Part shown: positions 17,301 through 20,388 of the stretch, in pieces
How the letters are laid out: every line of letters begins with the position of its first letter
Numbering within the stretch: the first letter of the stretch is position 1
Assembly (NCBI GenBank): GCA_964200075.2
Contig: CAXNAA020000534.1
Location: 1 to 20,388 of the forward strand
DNA: 20,388 nucleotides
Reading direction: 5' to 3'
From: Sphacelaria rigidula
Lineage: Eukaryota > Phaeophyceae > Sphacelariales
Translations under genes and position numbers: made by a program
Notes under the pieces: model-generated
Database searches by the model: none
Seen by the model: the letters and a program-made list of their open reading frames with translations, nothing else
What the model was told of the DNA's origin: nothing

Positions 17301-19801
17301 ACACACGAGCACACACCTTGACCTTCCCCAGCAAGTGCTCCTCCTCGAGTTCATCGCACAGAGTGTCGCTGAAGCGGGCCGCGCGGCAATCCATCTCCAC
17401 GATCTCCCACAGGGCGTTGAGGGAACTGTTCGACGGCGGCTCTCTGCCCGGTCCACCAGCCTTCAGATTTTCGGCGTCCAGCACGTAAGCTTGCCCATCT
17501 TGCTTGGCCTTCTGCTCCTCGTGGCGGATCTTGTCATGCCTGAGCGGAGAGAGAGGAGACAGAAAAAAGAGACGGAGGCACAGAGAAGGGTACACTGCCA
17601 TCATTTTCATTCCGAAGCGATCCCCGGAGTCACCGATTGAAACTACACATGAACAGTGAAGTAGACAAGAAAACTCTAAATGAGCATGATCATGAAATAT
17701 GGGGTACGGAAAGACATGGATAGTAATCTTCGTCTGAATCAGAGATTTTTGGGGGGATTTCCTCGTAGTCGGCGACTTTCAACACTTTGTTCGCGTGCCA
17801 CCGCTCATCCCGGTGAATGTTCGATCCTGAGGTATGGGGACCGGGAGATACTAGGCATCCGCTACACACTTCGAAATAAATATCATGTCTCGACTCAATA
17901 TTAAACGGTTTACTGGCTGACCGGTCATCGGGAGTCCCGCGACTACCCGACCCCAGGTTTTGACCCTTGGGTTTTTTACTGGTTTGAAGCAATCTCGATC
18001 GTTCTCGAGAACATTTGATATTTAATTTCTACGCAGTCAGTGCGCCGGAGCCTGAAAATCTCGAAGGTTAGGTCGAGTACAGCATACTCATTTGCGGGGT
18101 ATTTTAAAAGTCGCACTCGAAGTGAACAAATTGGGGGTAGGGTTTTAGGGATCGCTTCGCAGTTATTTTTTGGGTACGACTCCTCAAACTCTACCCTAAT
18201 TTGAGTACCTCAAATGCGTCTTTCAAAATACCCCGCAATTGAGGATACTTTACTCGACCTGCCCTTGAAAACCTCTTTTTCCCAACCGGTGACAGTCGAT
18301 AACAACCCCTGATAAACGAGGTCCGTACTCCGTATCACTCCGACAACACTAACGTGAGGAGTGTGTCCTGAGCACCAGCTTCTTCTCCCAATGTCATCGA
18401 CGCGAGGACTTGCAAGTGCTGGAGAAGAACACTATGCGATAAATTCCTTGAAATATTCAACCACAAAATCCCAACCATTCAACAGCGGAACTCAACTGTA
18501 CATCATAGAAATGTCATACAAGTATGTACTAACGAGACCCATCTTCCCACTTACCCAGGGCTATATAGAAAATAATTTGATCAACAGCCCGTGATACATC
18601 GCCACATAAGATGGAAAAGGGCAAAATATGGAACAAAAACAAAACAACGGTAGGGTAGACATACGGGTAAGGTAGCGATGGTTCCCAGTGAACCGATGAA
18701 AAAAACGACTGTACCTGCCTCTGCCTGCGTCATGATCTATGCGCACGCAAATCGATCTCGCCTTCCGAATCTAAAAACTCAACTTATACCCGTCTCCCAA
18801 AGTAACGTTCGAAAATACTTCAGTAAGTGGGTCTGTAAAATACAGCCGTGCTCGAACGTGCTTTGCATCGGAGGAGTAGTATATACCATAATTTTGCGTG
18901 TTGTTTCGTGGCGGGGGCGTACCTTGCTCCGTCGTGCTGACGCGTGTGTACCTCAGTGTGTTGTGTCTTTTTGATGAAGTGGTGTCTCAGTTTGGCGTGA
19001 CCCCTGTAACAGCGGTCTGCCTCGGTCCAGCGTGAGCGCTCTATCGGGGGTGTACCCTAGTTTAGTAGCCCTTGTAACGGAGTTGTACATACCTTGGTGC
19101 GTCCTTTCCAACGGCGGTATGCCTTGGTCCAGCGTGCCCGCTCTATTGAGGGCGTAACTCATTTTGGCGTCTCTTGAAATCGGGATGTTACTTACTTTGG
19201 TGAGTCCCTTCCAACGGACGTAAAACTTGTTCAGGGTGAGGTGTTTTAGTATTGTTCATGTGACCCTCGTCGCGGAGGTGTTCCTCAGTTTGATGTTGTC
19301 CTTGTTCCAACGCAACGTCCTGTTTCGGGGGTTGTGCTTTCAGTTTCACGTACTCCTCTTGTGGGTTGGCGTGACGTTCGCTACGGGGGTGTTGAAAACT
19401 GCACCTTAATTTGGCGTTCCCTTTTTTGTCACCAAAGACCATGTCCGCGTTCGCGTACACTGATGCCGCATGCACGCGGTCCGCCTCCAGCTTGCCCGCT
19501 ACGTAGCTCAGGACCTGTTTGTGTGTGTATGCGTGTGCGCGCGCGTCGAGTTCAAGGCGAACGGGGCGGTAAGCTTCGATGGGGCATATGGAGTTTCGAT
19601 GGTGTATGGATACCTCCACCATGCGAATGAAAGTTCGATAAAATGATCGTACACATCCCGCCCGAGTCGTTCATGTGGGTTTTGCACTCCCGGGTTCCTG
19701 TGAAATGACGCCGCCGAATGAACAGATTGCCCCGCCCAGCGGTCAAACGGTGGAGGCAAGCTAGAGGAGAGGGGGGGTGTACTCATAATCATGCATGCCA
19801 T
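2010..19801 (-). CDS. Multi-exon gene: F-BAR-like plus PH-domain protein
   Basis: This entry covers the whole gene; exons are listed separately. Joining the exons from high to low coordinate gives an open frame of about 600 residues whose borders agree in phase at nearly every junction. The N-terminal half is helix-rich with charged heptads and an aromatic segment typical of F-BAR domains (SSLNALWEIV, then helices ending in KALEVERRESLRDFL). A linker follows, then a PH-like fold (VKGRLMRAGRK, LLILTWDGFIHFFD, SHKFE, FRTNTEAQM) and a disordered tail. Proteins of this class generally sit on the inner face of membranes, sense or make curvature and bind phosphoinositides; that role is inferred here from domain type. 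Coding density is about 10 percent. The true start codon is uncertain and may lie at 19801 or beyond the window. Domain names rest on pattern recognition only; a coiled-coil protein of another family is the main alternative for the N-terminal half. Confidence 0.7.
2328..4040 (-). other. Intron, 1.7 kb
   Basis: It starts with GTGGGA at its 5' end (4040) and is phase 0. It contains a plus-strand open frame at 2667-2951 (listed separately), a short palindrome at 2484-2502 (GTACCAT, five bases, ATGGTAC), and a purine-rich patch at 3505-3530. No further exon of the minus-strand gene is needed, because the phases of the flanking exons match. Confidence 0.6.
2667..2951 (+). other. Unassigned open frame inside an intron
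   Basis: This plus-strand frame of 94 codons ends in TAA at 2949-2951. Its peptide looks protein-like (FDWWVSFGTKPSVVEGFLLS, then GIANLLEVNLVVKDH). A second frame starts at 2661 (MGDSIRDIFELSERDTRSPK) and stops near 2770. Together they could be remains of an inserted gene with a frameshift, but I recognise no family, and a chance open frame is equally possible. Confidence 0.2.
4041..4202 (-). CDS. Exon: PH domain last strands and C-terminal helix
   Basis: Fifty-four codons, phase 0 at both ends; acceptor ctgggcag, donor CAG|GTGGGA. After VKGTKQGKTILSNKKH comes FRTNTEAQMVHAVANI, matching the final PH strand (hydrophobic-x-F/L-R/x-A/T-x-S/T/T-x-E-x-M) and the opening of the C-terminal helix. 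The nearly invariant Trp of that helix is replaced by Ala (codon 4113-4115). The helix continues TECIQSRGGM, and the exon closes with KSETGYPVQ, which joins AYTRV of the last exon. Confidence 0.78.
4203..5268 (-). other. Intron carrying a MITE
   Basis: A phase-0 intron of about 1.07 kb between two PH-domain exons. Its main content is the 205-bp inverted-repeat element at 4720-4924. The rest is AT-rich with T and A runs and no coding signal. Confidence 0.65.
4720..4924 (-). mobile_element. MITE, copy 1 (205 bp)
   Basis: The ends are long imperfect inverted repeats, about 45 bases each. They begin CAAGGGGAGGTCGAGTAGAG and, read inward from the other end, CAAGGGCAGGTCTAGTAGAG. A TA dinucleotide flanks both sides (4718-4719 and 4925-4926), as produced by Tc1/mariner-type insertion. 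The interior has no open frame. The copy at 18063-18267 is the same length and, when reverse-complemented, aligns through the interior (AGGGATCGC, TTTTTTGGGTACGAC, CCCTAATTT), so this copy is in the opposite orientation. It is non-autonomous. Confidence 0.85.
5269..5394 (-). CDS. Exon: PH domain middle strands
   Basis: Forty-two codons, phase 0 to phase 0, after the acceptor tgtgtgtag and before GAG|GTGAGG. The peptide includes EDALLIKANYTLALDEESIV and EIIKSSKSHKFE. PH domains usually carry here a hydrophobic strand that lists a preferred position, followed by a short strand of the form h-x-F-E-hydrophobic; SHKFE fits, completed by V from the next exon. Third positions are mostly G or C, unlike the flanking intron. 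Confidence 0.75.
5395..6768 (-). other. Intron, 1.4 kb
   Basis: Phase 0, with a consensus donor at 6768. It contains T runs near 5775, a fold-back at 6014-6067, and a plus-strand open frame at 5893-6285 with no recognisable domain. No extra exon is required by phase. Confidence 0.6.
6014..6067. repeat. Small hairpin
   Basis: GACCAATTTCG at 6014-6024 is the exact reverse complement of CGAAATTGGTC at 6057-6067, giving an 11-bp stem and a 32-base loop. The surrounding bases do not extend the stem. The role is unknown; it may be a degraded inverted-repeat element. Confidence 0.6.
6769..6886 (-). CDS. Exon: PH domain strands 2-3
   Basis: One base plus 39 codons lie between the acceptor cacggcag and the consensus donor GTAAGT. 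LLILTWDGFIHFFDM is a very typical PH signature: strand 2 (LLILT), a turn with D-G, and strand 3 (FIHFFD). A variable, Ser/Ala/Pro-containing loop follows (PESSSMKTDVSPAAAFQEIS). In PH domains the strand 1-2 loop binds inositol phosphates; here that loop lies in the preceding, poorly defined exon. The exon ends in phase 0. Confidence 0.78.
6887..7449 (-). other. Intron, 0.56 kb
   Basis: It lies between GTGAGT at 7449 and the acceptor gcag at 6887-6890. The phase leaves AA|G across it. No repeat or coding signal was noted besides a G-rich patch near 7120-7150. Confidence 0.6.
7450..7522 (-). CDS. Exon: PH domain strand 1-2 loop (5' border uncertain)
   Basis: The 3' border is firm: CGAAA|GTGAGT leaves AA, which joins G of the next exon to give Lys. 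The peptide ends RCNTILLLENDIVR(K) and continues directly into LLILTWDG, the second PH strand. The 5' border is not firm. Possible acceptors are gctgaag (exon starts 7522, one base needed upstream), gatgggcag (7491) and gggaag (7565, phase 0, adding LVPDTVYCTIAAAE). None has a good pyrimidine tract. The frame is open up to a TGA about five codons beyond 7565. Confidence 0.55.
7845..8345. repeat. Degenerate GGGTA-rich minisatellite
   Basis: Many diverged copies of a unit close to ACTCACAGAACTATCGGG followed by TAAGGGTATGAAAGTCTT are visible, for example at 8056, 8096, 8202 and 8260. GGGTAC and ATACCC words recur in both orientations. Spacing varies, so no exact period is given. The pattern shares the GGTA/TACC flavour of the 865-1195 repeat but not its unit. 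Confidence 0.6.
8380..9340. repeat. GAGTC/GACTC-rich repeat field
   Basis: Words of the form GAGTCNGACTC recur: GAGACTCGGACTCC near 8393, CTGAGTCGGACTCG near 8698, AGAGTCAGACTCGG near 8742, and ATCAGACTCGTCCC near 9270. Blocks starting AATAACTC occur at about 8727 and 9295 and stay alignable for about 30 bases. The segment around 8930-9230 has a different composition (TGCACTG-like words) and may be an insertion. Open frames here are by-products of the repeat. Confidence 0.55.
8504..8564 (-). repeat. Dispersed repeat, copy A
   Basis: The reverse complement of this stretch aligns with 11102-11162; by my count about 47 of 61 bases match, including GTGTTGTC, TATTCTGG and ACCTCTCGGTA. Twelve of the fourteen differences are transitions. 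It could be the start of an old LTR (TGTTG...), but no polypurine tract or paired LTR was found. Confidence 0.55.
9991..10086 (-). CDS. Exon: PH domain first strand (3' border uncertain)
   Basis: The exon follows ggccacacag and starts in phase 0, matching SFIDSLT from the previous exon. It reads VTFENLEYVKGRLMRAGRKR. The core VKGRLMRAGRK has the form of the first PH strand (hydrophobic, K/R, G, hydrophobic, x, K/R, x, G). Three donors are possible: GTATTT (exon ends at 9991), GTGGCT (10024) and GTTTTG (10029). The last leaves one base and would pair with an exon starting at 7522. The frame stops soon after 9991. The pyrimidine tract before the acceptor is poor. I rate the exon as likely but its end as unresolved. 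Confidence 0.5.
11102..11162 (+). repeat. Dispersed repeat, copy B
   Basis: Partner of 8504-8564, in the opposite orientation. It sits at the end of a GC-rich plus-strand open frame (10447-11205), which might be the decayed body of the same element. Weak similarity continues for another 15 bases beyond the right end. Confidence 0.55.
11345..11350 (-). terminator. Possible Pol III terminator
   Basis: Six T residues on the minus strand begin seven bases after the end of the tRNA-like body. This is where RNA polymerase III would stop. Confidence 0.4.
11357..11429 (-). pseudogene. tRNA-like sequence or SINE head (anticodon CTG)
   Basis: On the minus strand, TGGCTCAGTTGG (A box, 11422-11411) and GGTTCAAATCT (B box, 11378-11368) are spaced exactly as in a tRNA without an intron. 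T8, A14, G18-G19, A21, T33 and the T-loop TTCAAAT are at their usual places. The anticodon arm is AACC, CTCTGAC, GGTT, which would read CTG (Gln). The acceptor stem and D stem do not pair properly, so a working tRNA is unlikely. A tRNA pseudogene or tRNA-derived SINE fits better. Confidence 0.5.
11553..11651 (-). CDS. Exon: interdomain linker 2
   Basis: Ninety-nine bases, 33 codons, phase 0 at both ends. The acceptor (gatag) follows a very long pyrimidine tract; the donor is ACG|GTAATT. In the chosen frame it reads RESSAQSHQLAPTTGVICLG and PPPADTSFIDSLT, with mostly G or C in third positions. A second frame is also open (EGIFGAIAPAGPHHGG) and would fit if the preceding exon were skipped; the chosen frame is preferred because it keeps phase with exons on both sides. 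No domain is recognised. It probably leads into the PH domain. Confidence 0.55.
11652..11733 (-). other. 82-bp intron with a weak donor
   Basis: This is far shorter than the other introns. After GTTGAC it is almost entirely pyrimidine (T runs, CTCTCGC, then a TG repeat) and ends ggaggatag. A donor with T at the third intron position is unusual. Both flanking exons are in phase 0, so splicing keeps the frame. Retention would not: the intron contains in-frame stop codons near its 3' end. Confidence 0.45.
11734..11861 (-). CDS. Exon: interdomain linker 1
   Basis: The exon begins with TC after ttttgtaacag, downstream of a C-rich tract that includes the 15-base run at 11893-11907. It encodes VKSPKHEELFAPDHTITTQA, EKSREIPCSPSLLTLPELMT and IVE, then meets GTTGAC. 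Start phase fits the preceding exon exactly. The content is polar and proline-containing, with no domain recognised, as expected of a flexible linker. The donor GTTGAC is weak, so the 3' border is the least certain part; a GTGGAA donor three bases upstream would also keep phase. Confidence 0.6.
11893..11907 (+). repeat. 15-base G run
   Basis: In the sense strand this is a C run placed about 30 bases upstream of the acceptor at 11862, so it may serve as part of the pyrimidine tract. Confidence 0.85.
12485..12497 (+). repeat. 13-base G run
   Basis: Uninterrupted run inside an intron, not close to a splice site. Confidence 0.85.
12590..12740. repeat. Loose ATGTT/ATGCT pentamer field
   Basis: Words such as TATGTTC, GATGTTA, CATGTTA, TATGCTG and TATGCTA follow each other at irregular spacing. 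It is a strongly diverged simple repeat inside an intron. Confidence 0.4.
12971..13094 (-). CDS. Exon: end of F-BAR-like region
   Basis: Forty-one codons plus one base. The acceptor lies after an excellent tract (tcctttctccttggctgttctctag); the donor is G|GTGAGC. The peptide IKALEVERRESLRDFLVGAN resembles the stretch near the C-terminal end of F-BAR helices, where a Glu/Arg-rich segment is followed by a Leu-rich one. It then becomes Ala-rich and less charged (AVAATWLKFPTITGAAIQTA), consistent with leaving the domain. The leftover G combines with TC from the next exon to make Val. The preceding intron, 13095-15084, is about 2 kb. Confidence 0.75.
13095..15084 (-). other. Intron, 2.0 kb
   Basis: Phase 0 on both sides, so no further exon is needed. 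Two open frames look mildly protein-like: minus 13933-14148 (MAQSVSSAWKAEIVFMRFEM then GQDILFSDTHG) and plus 14208-14720. I recognise neither, and both may be chance. Confidence 0.55.
13933..14148 (-). other. Unassigned 71-codon open frame in an intron
   Basis: Starts with ATG, ends with TAA. The composition is balanced and protein-like (VSSMELRKLGNSLFSEQNRP, VELLKRVIDVQRC). It shares the strand of the host gene, but adding it would need splice sites I cannot place, and the neighbouring exons already join in phase. It could be a transposon remnant or chance. Confidence 0.2.
15085..15222 (-). CDS. Exon: F-BAR helix 4
   Basis: Forty-six codons, phase 0 to phase 0. The acceptor ccactttccag is preceded by a T-rich tract; the donor is AAG|GTGTGT. 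A short polar loop (NLGSQIGGKDSHED) leads into VWILDCSYRTAVVHQKEAWE and VTAKLREIFSK. The aromatic WILDCSYR start and the KL.EIF end are what one expects where the long F-BAR helix restarts after a loop and runs toward the tip. The end joins IKALEVERRE of the following exon without phase change. Confidence 0.77.
15223..16376 (-). other. Intron, 1.15 kb
   Basis: Phase 0. It includes the fold-back at 15509-15597 and open frames on both strands over 15832-16249 without recognised domains. C-rich words occur at 15935-15950 on the plus strand. Confidence 0.6.
15509..15597. repeat. 24-bp fold-back hairpin
   Basis: The arm at 15509-15532 (GTCAAAAAGTGTACTGCGTA plus CAGT) pairs with 15574-15597 across a 41-base loop. 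There is one A:C mismatch and one G:T wobble on one strand. The stem does not extend outside. Size and shape resemble a small-RNA precursor or the ends of a tiny inverted-repeat element; expression is unknown. Confidence 0.65.
16377..16496 (-). CDS. Exon: F-BAR helix 3
   Basis: Forty codons lie between an acceptor ending cttgtcag and the donor GAG|GTGAAG, phase 0 at both ends. The peptide (TMGNTIHKRFKELAEEGDLC, then VERLRSIDKCVGEAYNKLKE) is a continuous amphipathic helix with no proline. It follows directly from LLGKVK in the preceding exon. The ending AYNKLKE is typical of the position where F-BAR helices carry a Tyr/Lys-rich stretch. Two cysteines are present, but nothing suggests metal binding. 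Confidence 0.76.
16497..17316 (-). other. Intron, 0.8 kb
   Basis: Phase 0. It holds a 16-base G run on the plus strand at 17114-17129 and CA/GT-rich patches near 17290-17315 and 16610-16640. No coding signal agrees with the host frame. Confidence 0.6.
17114..17129 (+). repeat. 16-base G run
   Basis: Uninterrupted run inside an intron, about 190 bases downstream (in gene sense) of the donor at 17316. Confidence 0.85.
17317..17539 (-). CDS. Exon: F-BAR core helix with linker
   Basis: This is the longest internal exon, 223 bp with one leading base and 74 codons. The acceptor sits behind a strong pyrimidine tract (tctcctctctctccgctcag); the donor is AAG|GTGTGT. The first third (HDKIRHEEQKAKQDGQAY) is charged and helical. 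A Gly/Pro-rich turn follows (KAGGPGREPPSN), then SSLNALWEIVEMDC and a long acidic helix ending LEEEHLLGKVK. A Ser/Thr-Leu, Ala/Pro, Trp pattern opening a long helix is characteristic of the second F-BAR helix. GC-rich third positions contrast with the flanking introns. It ends in phase 0, matching the next exon. Confidence 0.78.
17690..17992 (-). other. Unassigned 100-codon open frame in an intron
   Basis: The second half is protein-like (CLVSPGPHTSGSNIHRDERW, then KVADYEEIPPKISDSDEDYY) and ends in a stop near 17690. It lies on the host-gene strand, but flanking exons already join in phase without it. It may be a transposon fragment or an optional exon; I recognise no family. Confidence 0.25.
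18063..18267 (+). mobile_element. MITE, copy 2 (205 bp)
   Basis: It shares terminal inverted repeats with copy 1: a left end with AGGTCGAGTACAGCATACTC then TGCGGGGTATTTT, and a right end with AAAATACCCCGCAATTGAGG then CTCGACCTGCCCTTG. The first bases of the left end (GAAGGTTAGG) have drifted, and no TA duplication remains. It lies in the intron between exons 19405-19514 and 17317-17539. Divergence between the copies suggests both are old. Confidence 0.85.
18919..19404. repeat. ~34-bp degenerate minisatellite next to an exon
   Basis: On the plus strand the unit is close to GTGTACCTTAGTTTGGCGTG followed by TCCCTTGTAACGG. About a dozen diverged units are present. A higher-order period of about 102 bases is visible where CGGTCCAGCGT... 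(near 19021) recurs as TGGTCCAGCGT... (near 19123). The array runs up to the donor site of the 19405-19514 exon. Confidence 0.7.
19405..19514 (-). CDS. Exon: first F-BAR helix
   Basis: The exon starts in phase 0 after a CA-rich acceptor ending aaacag and ends with two bases (AG) before GTGCAG. It encodes 36 codons beginning VLSYVAGKLEADRVHAAS. This matches the usual first F-BAR helix pattern in which a helix ending in an acidic residue is followed by an invariant-type Tyr/Ala (here SVYANA). The two leftover bases join with the G that opens the next exon to give Arg, so the reading phase is confirmed. Its last ~25 bases resemble the unit of the minisatellite that fills the adjoining intron sequence (see finding). 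Confidence 0.7.
19614..19801 (-). CDS. Candidate 5' coding exon of the F-BAR/PH gene
   Basis: An open frame starting with ATG at 19801 (MACMIMSTPPLSSSLPPPFD) runs toward the first secure exon. Two readings are possible. It may be the first coding exon, beginning at one of its Met codons. Or an exon may begin at 19760 after a very good acceptor (ccccctctcctctag). The frame contains RDVYDHFIELS, which resembles the conserved start of F-BAR domains. Donor choices are GTGTAC at 19654, which is in phase with the next exon and would give LGRD followed by VLSYV, or GTGGAG and GTATCC at 19619 and 19613, which leave two bases and do not join in frame. The phase conflict keeps confidence low. No preceding exon was identified. 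Confidence 0.35.
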
Positions 19802-20388
19802 AGGGGAGGGGGGGAGAGGTAAACTGGCTTTTTGTCGGGATCAAAAGAGTTTGCTTTCACGGGTCAGGATGAAACCCTGACGACGAGGTCAAGTTGTGAG
19901 TGGCTTACATTCCAGTCTCGATGAAACTCCGCTTGTTGGAATAAAATCGGTGTTGACTAGATCGATTGTTTAATGGTTTGATTATCGATTGCTGGTTTGT
20001 GTTTAAAATTTCGAGATAGTACTCACCCATTCATAAATGCCAACAGCACATGGCCATGGAATCGAATAGTGAACCATGAATGTCAAGACGTGCAACCGAG
20101 CCCTTCGAGGTGGTCAACTACCCTGCGGCTCGTCTTATGGGTTAACCCTCCTACATGTCCTACAAACTAGACATCCCAAGCCCATGCCTGCGAAATGCAA
20201 ACGTTTCGTGGTTCACTGAATACCAACGGGAACGAGGGAGGGAGGGAGGGAGGGAGGGAGGGGGGGTGTACTCATGAGACCATTGACCTCACGTACCTAC
20301 ACAGCCGGGACGGAGCACGCCGGGCTTTCGCCGGACCAGGCTCGCACACAATCACCAAGCGCAAAGCGCCGTGGTGAGTTCAGCGAGT
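19802..20388. other. 5' flank of the gene
   Basis: No further exon of the minus-strand gene was secured. It holds a (GGGA)n tract at 20235-20267. On the plus strand, ctacacag at 20294-20301 followed by a 70-base open stretch and CCGTG|GTGAGT at 20372 could be an exon of a neighbouring gene, but it stands alone. Confidence 0.35.
20235..20267 (+). repeat. (GGGA)n microsatellite
   Basis: Repeated GGGA units end in a G run. On the minus strand this is a CCCT tract of the sort found before acceptors in this gene. Confidence 0.8.

Larger units (their letters stand above)
17540..19404 (-). other. Intron, 1.9 kb, with MITE and minisatellite
   Basis: It opens with GTGCAG and closes with ctccgctcag; the codon AG|G spans it. 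It contains the minisatellite at 18919-19404, MITE copy 2 at 18063-18267 and an open frame at 17690-17992. Confidence 0.65.

Noticed and set aside
18919-19404. Possible CRISPR array
   Set aside because: Units are contiguous and degenerate with no unique spacers, and the setting is eukaryotic.
20302-20371. Plus-strand exon between ctacacag and GTGAGT
   Set aside because: A single short candidate at the window edge with no partner exon; mentioned under the 5' flank but not called as a gene.

Overview
The window looks like nuclear DNA of an intron-rich eukaryote. I favour a brown alga or another stramenopile. This is inference from gene architecture: short GC-rich exons (about 100-320 bp), mostly phase-0 introns of about 0.6-2.5 kb filled with repeats, GT donors often of GTG type, and YAG acceptors behind pyrimidine tracts. 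No prokaryotic operon, rRNA, CRISPR array or complete transposase is visible.

One gene explains almost all coding signal. It lies on the minus strand and runs from right to left, from about 19.8 kb to a stop codon at 2010-2012. At least thirteen exons give roughly 600 residues spread over about 17.5 kb. Most junctions agree in reading phase, which is the main support for the model. In order, the protein reads as an F-BAR-like helical region (exons between 19514 and 12971), a linker (11861-11553), a PH-like domain split over five exons (10086-4041), and a low-complexity Ala/Ser/Gly/Pro tail (2327-2010). Such proteins usually bind and bend phosphoinositide-containing membranes. The F-BAR and PH calls come from residue patterns read by eye, not from a search. 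The 5' end and two or three exon borders inside the PH region are uncertain.

The rest is intron and flank. It holds two copies of one 205-bp inverted-repeat element (4720-4924 and 18063-18267, opposite orientations), a degenerate ~34-bp minisatellite beside and apparently overlapping an exon/intron border (18919-19404), an ~81-bp tandem repeat 3' of the gene (865-1195), two degenerate repeat fields in the largest intron (7845-8345 and 8380-9340), a tRNA-like Pol III unit (11357-11429), a diverged 61-bp inverted repeat pair, two fold-back hairpins, and several long G runs, all on the plus strand.

I did not find a convincing new defence, mobile or RNA system. The items most worth checking are the exon-border minisatellite, the MITE pair and the unusual PH domain.
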